A stretch of 64,000 nucleotides of DNA. Origin: Aporhodopirellula rubra (lineage in GTDB: Bacteria; Planctomycetota; Planctomycetia; Pirellulales; Pirellulaceae). Where the stretch lies: contig NZ_JACHXU010000001.1 in assembly GCF_014192335.1 (NCBI RefSeq), positions 186,001-250,000 of the forward strand. The letters are read 5' to 3'. The translations under genes were made by a program, and so were the position numbers. The notes beneath the pieces were generated by a model. The model was not told the origin of the DNA. It did no database searches and saw nothing but the letters and a program-made list of their open reading frames with translations. The number at the start of each line of letters is the position of its first letter. Position 1 is the stretch's first letter. This document shows positions 9,561 through 15,904 of this stretch, piece after piece.

Positions 9561-10310
9561 CTACGCGACACTCTCTTGCATGTCGGCTTCGACGACGTTT
9601 TCCGCAAAGCTCTGATAGGCATTCCCGACTTGTTGCGCTACTTCGTCGGGCCAAGCGTGGAAGTTGCCGCTGACGATTCCATCGAAGATTGCTTTGGCAA
9701 CATCGACAGGAGATCCCGCGCTGTCTCCAAAGCCTGCCGCGTCACCCATGTCGGTTTGGATCGGTCCCGGGTGAACGCTGAGCACGTGTGTGCCTTGATC
9801 GCGAAGGGAATCCCGCAGTCCTTGCGTGATCGCATAGCTGGCGGCTTTCGATGCGCAGTAGGTGGCGAAATCGCTGAATGTCTTGACCGAGGCAACGCTG
9901 TTGAGTTGCACGAACGCACCTCCACCGTTGCTCTTAAGCGTTGGAGCGAACGCGTGTGCCATCCGCATCAGACCGTAGACATTGACATTCATTTCGAACT
10001 GCAACGCCTCGATTGCATCATCTGACATCGCTGCGGCAATCTTCATCACACCTGCGTTGTTGACGACCACGTCAACGTCCGATGCTTTCTCGGCTGCGGA
10101 CTTAATTGAGGCAGAGTCATCGAGGTCGACGCGAATTGGGACGACACGGTCACCGTACTTCTCGACCAGAGACGACGCGGAGTCGAGGTCTCGCACCGCC
10201 GCATAGACTTTGGCCGCGCGACGGCTGATTGCCTCTTCCAGAATCGCTTTACCGATTCCGCGGTTGGCACCTGTGATCAAAACGTTCTTGTTCTTAATGT
10301 CAAATGTCAT
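9561..10310 (-). CDS. Short-chain dehydrogenase/reductase
   Basis: A classical SDR of 249 residues, the normal family length. The cofactor motif is TGANRGIG near residue 14. NNAG follows at about residue 86. The catalytic Ser is in LNSVASV and the Tyr-Lys pair in YCASK. The PGPIQTDMG loop after the active site is typical. An acidic residue follows the second beta strand weakly (AAVRDLDSA); the Arg there would rather suggest NADP. It lies between the AhpD-like gene (122 bp upstream) and the exported HAD gene, so a three-gene transcript is plausible. The substrate is unknown. Confidence 0.9.
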   Translation of the reverse strand: MTFDIKNKNVLITGANRGIGKAILEEAISRRAAKVYAAVRDLDSASSLVEKYGDRVVPIRVDLDDSASIKSAAEKASDVDVVVNNAGVMKIAAAMSDDAIEALQFEMNVNVYGLMRMAHAFAPTLKSNGGGAFVQLNSVASVKTFSDFATYCASKAASYAITQGLRDSLRDQGTHVLSVHPGPIQTDMGDAAGFGDSAGSPVDVAKAIFDGIVSGNFHAWPDEVAQQVGNAYQSFAENVVEADMQESVA

Positions 10311-10432
10311 GTTTCTGTCCTTGTGTCAGAGGGAGTGAAATCAATTTGGCAGGGATGGCGGTCGCTCATTTTTGATGAACTGCCTCGCAAACTGAGCGTC
10401 GAATCGATTTTTAGTTGAGAAATGTGAATTGG

Positions 10433-10996
10433 CTACGCCGGTTGTGTTTCTTCGCTCCACTCGTTGTCAGCGAATGCAGGGTCGAGGGGCGTTTGTGCGA
10501 TGTGGTTGGTGTAGTTGGAGAGGACTTTGTAAGCCGTTCCCACGATCACATCGAAGACGGTCTGCTTGGTGTATCCGGCGGCCAGCAACGCATTGATGTC
10601 ACTGTCGTCGACCCAGCCGCGTTTTACGTTAACCGCTTCCGCGAAGGTGCGAAGAGCTTCCAATTTGGAGTCTGCGATCGGTGAGTTATTGCGAAGTGAT
10701 GTGATGACGTCCTCCGGCACCTTGGCACTTTGCATGATCGACGTATGAGCGGCCATGCAGTATTGGCAACCGTTCAGTCGGTTATTGGTCATCGCAATGA
10801 CTTGGCGTTCGGTTTCACTCAAATCGGTTTTTCCAAAAACTCCAGCGATTGTCTTATACGCCTCGAGAAGTGCGGGTGATTCAGCCATCGCGGCGTGGAG
10901 GTTTGGCACGAAACCGTAGGCTTTTTGGCTTTGTTCGAGCATTTCTTTGCTCTCGTTGGGTGCGGTTTTGGTCGTGTGAAGGGTGAAGTCAGCCAT
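10433..10996 (-). CDS. AhpD-like / carboxymuconolactone decarboxylase family protein
   Basis: A 187-residue protein starting MADFTLHTTKTAPNESKEML. The ATG at 10996 is chosen because the longer frame upstream reads as non-coding and would cross the promoter. The hallmark is NRLNGCQYCMAAHTSIMQ, a CxxC pair plus His as in AhpD-type alkylhydroperoxidases of the CMD superfamily, with a second conserved helix around GYTKQTVFDVIVGTAYKVLS. Such proteins use the two cysteines in peroxide reduction. It is first gene of a likely operon with an SDR and a HAD hydrolase, preceded by a TetR-type palindrome over the promoter, so it is probably induced by an electrophile or oxidant. Confidence 0.9.
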   Translation of the reverse strand: MADFTLHTTKTAPNESKEMLEQSQKAYGFVPNLHAAMAESPALLEAYKTIAGVFGKTDLSETERQVIAMTNNRLNGCQYCMAAHTSIMQSAKVPEDVITSLRNNSPIADSKLEALRTFAEAVNVKRGWVDDSDINALLAAGYTKQTVFDVIVGTAYKVLSNYTNHIAQTPLDPAFADNEWSEETQPA

Positions 10997-11112
10997 TGTT
11001 CTCTCGCTGGTTTGGGATGTTCGGTCAAAATGGGCGATGTCGATTGCTCGCCCAGAGTGGTTGTGCCACGGTTCAGTACCGCCTAGGGCACGAGTCTCCG
11101 TCTTTCGAGCAC

Positions 11113-11140
11113 ACTGTAGAAGTCTAGACCGATCGGTCAA
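11113..11140 (-). promoter_or_regulatory. Promoter with TetR-type operator for the AhpD-like operon
   Basis: The sequence TAGACCGATCGGTCAA at 11125-11140 contains the perfect 12-bp palindrome GACCGATCGGTC. Half-sites of the TAGACC type are known for several TetR regulators, including NemR-like ones. On the minus strand, TTGACC (11135-11140) can act as -35 and TACAGT (11113-11118) as -10 with a 16-bp spacer, so the operator would overlap the -35 box. The start codon is 117 bp downstream. Which regulator binds is unknown. Confidence 0.6.
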
Positions 11141-11252
11141 GTGTTGGTTTTTATGGTTTTCTGGGATCTCAGCTCGGTCGGGATTCGTGGGTGTCTGGAC
11201 TAGGTACCGCGGGCCCGCCAGCTTGGGTTTACGGTGTAATCGGCGCGGCGAT

Positions 11253-11615
11253 TCATTGAAGTGATGTTGAAGCTTGGTCGGGTTCTGCGACGGGATTGGT
11301 TTGCTTCGGATCATCCACGACAGTGGATTGCTTCAATGCTTCGATCTTTCGTTCAAGTTTCTGTTCGGCGTCAGTGACTGCCTCGCTGGCCTCTCGTTTC
11401 GCGTCTTCAATTTGCTCGCGAGCTTCCTCACGGGCGTCAGCAACGATCTCAACCGCGTTCTCTTCTGATTCGGCGATGATTGATGCCGCGTCCTCACGTG
11501 CTTCTTCCAATTCTTGCTGAGCCTGCTCGGCTTGACCTCGGAGCGTGTCGGGTTCGCCGCTGCATCCGATCGAAAGAAGGCAAAGGGAGAGCAAGATCTC
11601 AAAAAGCTTTGGCAT
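11253..11615 (-). CDS. Small coiled-coil lipoprotein
   Basis: A 120-residue protein if started at ATG 11615 (MPKLFEILLSLCLLSIGCSG), which gives a short signal peptide and a lipobox-like SIGC. A longer frame back to 11696 lacks this logic. Residues 25-95 are an uninterrupted Ala/Glu/Arg-rich heptad region (AREEAREQIEDAKREASEA) predicted to be a coiled coil, with a Pro/Thr/Gln tail. No domain family is recognised. It could act as a periplasmic spacer or scaffold, but that is guesswork. It lies upstream of, and on the same strand as, the AhpD-like operon, with a separate promoter between. Confidence 0.7.
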   Translation of the reverse strand: MPKLFEILLSLCLLSIGCSGEPDTLRGQAEQAQQELEEAREDAASIIAESEENAVEIVADAREEAREQIEDAKREASEAVTDAEQKLERKIEALKQSTVVDDPKQTNPVAEPDQASTSLQ

Positions 11616-11931
11616 GGGGGTACTCAATTGTTTAATACGAGAAACCGTGTGCCCTGTCGTCAAGGAGGTGACGGAGGACTTAAACGGGCGATTCATTTCA
11701 GTGACGCGTTTAACGCCGATATGGCGAAAGGTTGCAACAATCGTGCCGAGAATAGACGCGAGGCGTCACTGATCTGCTCGCGTGTAGCGATCTTGAGGCG
11801 CCTTGATGCATCTGCGACTAAGTTGGCTCTCAATTGCTTGGGCTGCCCACATCGACGCGCGGCATAGCGTTTGCGTTGCTCTTTTGGCGTTAGTTTATGT
11901 GTATGTCGTCGGCGTCATGGGAGGCGGGGAT
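11616..11931. other. Divergent intergenic region
   Basis: This lies between the lipoprotein start (minus) and the CHAD-stub start (plus). A long in-frame extension of the CHAD stub reaches back to 11803 but reads MMHLRLSWLSIAWAAHIDAR, without family similarity. The Shine-Dalgarno-like GGGAGG at 11919-11924 lies 7 nt before the ATG at 11932. No other feature was seen. Confidence 0.5.
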
Positions 11932-12120
11932 ATGACGTTTCAGTTGCAGGCCACCGAGAAGATTCGAGTGGGTGTTCGCCGAATCGCCTTAGAGCAGATT
12001 GAGAAGGCACTGTTGGACGTCTCGATCGTGATCGCCCAACGCGTGTACGCAGAGCCGAGCGAACTGGCGGCCGAGCGTGTGCATGCCGTGTGGAAAACAT
12101 GGCGACCGGAGAAAGCATGA
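11932..12120 (+). CDS. CHAD-domain N-terminal stub (62 aa)
   Basis: A 62-residue protein starting MTFQLQATEKIRVGVRRIAL and continuing EQIEKALLDV. This matches the first helix of CHAD domains, conserved-histidine alpha-helical modules that bind polyphosphate. The second helix starts in the usual way (ELAAERVHAV), but the expected basic repeat becomes WKTWRPEKA and the frame stops. A full CHAD domain is about 200 residues or more, so this is a truncated gene. Two signs argue that it is still translated: GGGAGG 7 nt before the ATG, and its TGA overlapping the response regulator ATG (ATGA). It may now serve mainly to deliver ribosomes to the next gene, or keep a single helical hairpin function. 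Confidence 0.55.
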   Translation: MTFQLQATEKIRVGVRRIALEQIEKALLDVSIVIAQRVYAEPSELAAERVHAVWKTWRPEKA

Positions 12121-12632
12121 TGATGCGTTCCGAGGCTGGAAAGCCAAAACGTTGCCTAATCGCGGACGATGTGCGGTCGTTTCGTAAAACCGTCGAGTCG
12201 TGGTTACGTGAGTGTGATTTTGAATGTGTGCTCGCAGTTAACGGTAAGCACGCTTGGGAAATCATTGAAGACGATCCGCCCGACCTCATTATTACTGACA
12301 TCGAAATGCCTTCTGCCTGCGGTCTGTCGCTTTTGCGGCGAACACGCGAGGCGGCGGAAGAAAGGATACGGACACTACCGGTGCTCGTGATGACAAGTTT
12401 ACGCGACACAACCACGCTCGATGTCGTGCTGCAGTTGGGCGGAGATGGGTTGCTACACAAGCCGCTGGATAAGCAAGTCTTGCTTTCGGCGGTGCTTGAC
12501 GTGGTGTCGGATCGACGAGATTTTCGACCCGGTAAGAAGAACCCCGACAGCATGACGGGAAAAGGTCCGGGCGAAATCTCACCAACGCTACGACGTCTGC
12601 TGCGGTTGGTCGCGAAGAACGAACGACACTGA
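12117..12632 (+). CDS. Single-domain response regulator (CheY-like REC)
   Basis: A 171-residue receiver protein. Three consecutive ATGs (12117, 12120, 12123) follow GGAG at 12108-12111; 12117 also makes an ATGA overlap with the CHAD stub. The REC domain covers residues 11-135, with the acidic pair Asp17/Asp18, phosphoacceptor Asp61 in IITDIEMPSACG, Thr93/Ser94 in VLVMTSL and Lys115 in LLHKPLDK. The C-terminal 35 residues are basic (RRDFRPGKKN, RRLLRLVAKNERH) and carry no output domain. It should signal through protein contacts or as a phosphorelay element. No histidine kinase is nearby. The operon partner is the CHAD stub. Confidence 0.88.
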   Translation: MMMRSEAGKPKRCLIADDVRSFRKTVESWLRECDFECVLAVNGKHAWEIIEDDPPDLIITDIEMPSACGLSLLRRTREAAEERIRTLPVLVMTSLRDTTTLDVVLQLGGDGLLHKPLDKQVLLSAVLDVVSDRRDFRPGKKNPDSMTGKGPGEISPTLRRLLRLVAKNERH

Positions 12633-12672
12633 ATGCCGTAGGAACGACGTCTGCACATGAAAGTTGTGAACT

Positions 12673-12706
12673 TGCCGTCGCTTAACTGAACCACGCCGAC
12701 GGCAAC
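12673..12706. terminator. Hairpin between convergent genes
   Basis: Perfect 9-bp arms TTGCCGTCG (12673-12681) and CGACGGCAA (12698-12706) enclose a 16-nt loop. It lies between the convergent response regulator (ends 12632) and baeRF gene (ends 12816). There is no T-run, so factor-independent termination is uncertain. Confidence 0.4.
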
Positions 12707-12815
12707 GTCCGCCAGGGTTGGCGGTGGGTGCCATATCGAATTCGCTCGTGAACCGATTGAAGCGTTGGCCGTAGTGATGATGCTAGCGCACGCGACGGCT
12801 GTTTGTTGCCGCCGC

Positions 12816-13916
12816 TTAGTAGCGGTAGATTGCAGCAAGTTTGGCGTCGCCGAGATTATCCATGTCACTGCGTGAGACCAGGCCGCCATTTCGCAACGTT
12901 TCGGTCACGTTCGCATTGAGTTCACCGTCGTTGGGCATTGCCGAATTGATTAACAGCGATTCAACTCGTCCTTCGCGAGCGGCCTTGAGAACGTCCGATG
13001 GTTTGTTGGACCCTTGCGAATTAGCCAACGCAGTGCCGAATCGTTGTGAAAAATCTTGCGTACTTTCTTGCAGCGATTCCTCGGCATATTCACGGACACG
13101 CTCATTGAGTTCGTGCTCGCTCCACTGTGCGGGACTGCCCTCGACTTTTGCATCCGCGTTCACGTGCGTCGTCGCTTCGAATTTGCCGATCATTTCCTTC
13201 GTGCCGACGATAATGAGTGGGCGTCCGGAATTGTAAACTGCCCCGGCGACTTGTTCGCCCACGAGCGACAAGTACTGATCGCGGTCGGCTTCAACTTTGT
13301 CTTCGCCTTCACCATGGCCATGAAACATCGCCGTTGAAGTTCCCGGTGCGTTGCCAACACGTCGATGGCTTGTGTTTTGAAGGCTCTTTTCTGGGTCGCG
13401 TGGAATGACGAAATCGTGGTACTTACCCGGAAGAGTCTCCGTTTCCACGGTCGTCAGCGTTCCATCGCTAGAACGGAACAGTTTCGCCTCGTCCCATGTC
13501 AATGCGAGTACAAAATAGTCTCCTGGGACGCCGTAATCGGGCGTTAGAGGAGCGAGACGGTACGCATCTCCCACGTGAACGCTATCGGGAAGTTCACGAT
13601 TGAGACTGAACAGCCGGCCGTTATCGGGCGTCAAAAAGATCGCGAGTCCTTCCTGTTGGTTCTGCCAAAAATCGGCATTCGTAATAAGTGATCGAATTGA
13701 ATCGAGAACCGAAGGATCGTGATCGTTATCCTTGAGTTGTTTCTCTGCCTTGGAGATCAAGTTCTTGAGTCGTATCGAACCTTGTTGAGTTTCAGCACCC
13801 TTTCGATGAGTACGCATCAAAATCGATACGCATGGCCCTGACGTTTCTTTTGCGAGTTGTTCAAGATCGCCGGGTTTGAGAATCTCGGTAGTGAGGTCGT
13901 GTGTGATCGTAGACAT
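12816..13916 (-). CDS. baeRF family protein (bacterial eRF1-like fold)
   Basis: A 366-residue protein that resembles the bacterial archaeo-eukaryotic release factor (baeRF) families. Recognisable parts are the N-terminal PCVSILMRTHRKG strand, the region FLTPDNGRLFSLNRELPDSV followed by YFVLALTWDEAKLFR, a linker with HGHGEGEDKVEADRDQYL, and a C-terminal alpha/beta domain with RPLIIVGTKEMIGKFEATTH and KAAREGRVESLLINSAM. These are the middle and C-terminal folds of eRF1-like proteins. The family has been proposed to act in translation or ribosome rescue, but experimental roles are scarce. No catalytic GGQ loop is visible. It stands alone, after a 240-bp gap with two hairpins. Confidence 0.75.
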   Translation of the reverse strand: MSTITHDLTTEILKPGDLEQLAKETSGPCVSILMRTHRKGAETQQGSIRLKNLISKAEKQLKDNDHDPSVLDSIRSLITNADFWQNQQEGLAIFLTPDNGRLFSLNRELPDSVHVGDAYRLAPLTPDYGVPGDYFVLALTWDEAKLFRSSDGTLTTVETETLPGKYHDFVIPRDPEKSLQNTSHRRVGNAPGTSTAMFHGHGEGEDKVEADRDQYLSLVGEQVAGAVYNSGRPLIIVGTKEMIGKFEATTHVNADAKVEGSPAQWSEHELNERVREYAEESLQESTQDFSQRFGTALANSQGSNKPSDVLKAAREGRVESLLINSAMPNDGELNANVTETLRNGGLVSRSDMDNLGDAKLAAIYRY

Positions 13917-13979
13917 CTGCGGTCTCGCTTTCGTGTGAGAAACGGATTGTTTTGCGAGAGTGAATGCAGCAAATGAAAT

Positions 13980-14078
13980 GCCGACTGAACCGGCGGTCGG
14001 CGTGATCCCAATACGGCAATAGTTGAATCAGGTACGAGCTATCGTGTGTCTTGTGGGCAATCAAGTTGACTGATTGCC
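13980..14078. repeat. Two inverted repeats between SHD1 and baeRF genes
   Basis: GCCGAC (13980-13985) pairs with GTCGGC (13996-14001). GGCAATCA (14056-14063) pairs perfectly with TGATTGCC (14071-14078) across a 7-nt loop. They lie downstream of the SHD1 gene and upstream of the baeRF start, so one may terminate the first transcript and the other may regulate the second. Neither has a T-run. Confidence 0.35.
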
Positions 14079-14158
14079 TGCCAGCACGCAGGTGGCCGGT
14101 TGGCTGCACGGCGAGTATTGATCGGAATGCGCTGCACGACCAACAGGGGCGAACCGAG

Positions 14159-15412
14159 TTAAAATCCCGCGGCTTGGGCAGCGGGCATCAAATTTGGGTC
14201 ACCCATTCCGGCGAATATTGTCATCGCTTGCTGCATCATGCCCATGAGGGTTTGGCCGAACTCTTGCTGAGACGACGCAGCAAGTAAACTGTCGAGGGTT
14301 GTATTGATCGGTCCGGAGATGTTGTTCAGCATTTCGGTCGTTCGGGCTTGGTTCGCCGGGCTGATCACTACTTCGAATTTGTTGACCGAATCTTTTGCCT
14401 GTTGAAGCAGATTATCCTGGTTGGCGATCAGAGTCTCCACGAATGCACTCGGCAGCCACCGTTCTTGGTGCAGCGTCATGGAAAGGGTTTCCGTTCCGCC
14501 ATCCTGTTTGGGAATGGTGATGGTTCCCTCGGTCGCGCTGGTTTGGTCAACAACGATTTGGTTGAGTTGGTTGTCGAGCATTCCGGGCGGAAGAATTGGC
14601 AGGAGTTCTTTCGCGTGAGCCCCTAAGCGAGGCAGGTGATAGTTGACCAGTTGTGTGAACGTCGTGTCAGGAATCGACGTGAGTCCATTGGAAAGCGACA
14701 TCCATTCATACATCAGGCCAACCGCGGGATCGTAGCCTTGTTGTAGCATCGGCTTTGCTCCGGGAGGAAGTGTGGCGAGCATCGAAGAACCCAGCACATA
14801 GTCCTTTTGGGTCGTGAGAACTTCGAGCAGTTTCATGGTGATCTTTTCCATCGGCTCGTTTTGTTCGGCGTAGCTTCGAAGCGTGGGGCGAAACACATCA
14901 CGAACTTCGGGGCTGTCGAGTTGCGTTCGGAGATCATTAGGCAAGCAGTACCAGAACACTTCCAGGTGGCCCGACATCACTTGCGTTTTCACGTAGTCGA
15001 ACTGCTGTTGCAAATTCGGGTTTTGCGGGAAAGCGTCCATTCGGCCGATGTCGGGTGGCGTTGGGGCGACGATGTTGGCGAAGTCGTTGTCAGGTTGGTA
15101 TTCGGTGGACGGTGCCTGTGAATTTGTGGTTGTCCCCGAGTTGGATGTTCTCGAAAGATCGAACAGTTGTTTGGCACGTGTACGGCTTTTTTCGCTCAAA
15201 CGATTGATGGGAACTGAGATTGATGAACCGTCAGCTTTGCGCAACACGACGCTCCTGCCATCGACACGGACGTATTCTGCTTCGATTTCAAAGTTGCCTG
15301 TTGTGTCGCTCCACTTTTCGGCGGATGCGGGCGACGCCAAGCAGAGCCCGGCGACGGCGGGCAGGGTCATGGCCCAAACTCGTAACAAATGGCGAGGTGA
15401 GAAGGTCTTCAT
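14159..15412 (-). CDS. Exported SHD1-domain protein
   Basis: A 417-residue secreted protein. The signal peptide is LLRVWAMTLPAVAGLCLASP followed by ASAEKW. Residues about 32-95 form an SLA1 homology domain 1 (SHD1)-like module: WSDTTGNFEIEAEYVRVDGR, VVLRKADGSSISVPINRLSE, then SRTRAKQLFD. Planctomycetes have very many SHD1 proteins; in yeast the SHD1 of Sla1 binds NPFxD sorting signals. The rest has a helical region (FDYVKTQVMSGHLEVFWYCL) and a late motif HQERWLPSAFVETLIANQD resembling stress-type or DUF domains, and ends in a Gly/Ala-rich tail. Function is unknown. It has its own promoter region upstream, with 490 bp free. Confidence 0.75.
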   Translation of the reverse strand: MKTFSPRHLLRVWAMTLPAVAGLCLASPASAEKWSDTTGNFEIEAEYVRVDGRSVVLRKADGSSISVPINRLSEKSRTRAKQLFDLSRTSNSGTTTNSQAPSTEYQPDNDFANIVAPTPPDIGRMDAFPQNPNLQQQFDYVKTQVMSGHLEVFWYCLPNDLRTQLDSPEVRDVFRPTLRSYAEQNEPMEKITMKLLEVLTTQKDYVLGSSMLATLPPGAKPMLQQGYDPAVGLMYEWMSLSNGLTSIPDTTFTQLVNYHLPRLGAHAKELLPILPPGMLDNQLNQIVVDQTSATEGTITIPKQDGGTETLSMTLHQERWLPSAFVETLIANQDNLLQQAKDSVNKFEVVISPANQARTTEMLNNISGPINTTLDSLLAASSQQEFGQTLMGMMQQAMTIFAGMGDPNLMPAAQAAGF

Positions 15413-15904
15413 GATGATTGTCTCGGTTTCAGGGGATTGAGTTCAGTGATTCGGAAACGGGGCATCGAGCGCGAGAAGGCTGGTCCAGCGTTCGTGTCCT
15501 CGTCGGTCGCCACAATCGTCGGTGCACTTCGCACGCGATTATTTAAGTCGGCTATCCGGCGTTCAGAGCGGCTGGATGAACGTCGTTTGACGGGATGTCG
15601 TGGAGTTTATGGCACCGGTTGGTGGGACTTCGGGCGCTTTTTTCGAGTAAAAACGAGTCTTGAATTGAGATTGCTCGGATGTCTGCAAGGCCTCAGCGGA
15701 TGAAATCGGAGCCCCGTTGGCAGTTTCTCCGCCCGTTGGTTTTGTTCGTCGGATCGGATCATGCCGGAGTTCCGATTGGCTGATTTGGCGTTTCGCTATA
15801 TTTCTCTGGAGAATTGCGCTGCCGGTTCTTCACTCGTGGCTTTGCAGACTCGTTAGAATAATGAACTGCCCGCCATCCCGTTCCTACCTGGGAGTCTCCT
15901 GCCT
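15413..15904. other. Divergent promoter region of the MoxR/vWA operon
   Basis: About 490 bp between the minus-strand SHD1 gene and the plus-strand eight-gene operon. Weak sigma70-like elements can be read on the plus strand: TTGGCT (15776-15781) with TATATT (15797-15802) at a short 15-bp spacing, and TAGAAT at 15854-15859 without a good -35. No coding frame with family features and no strong palindrome was found. Confidence 0.35.
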
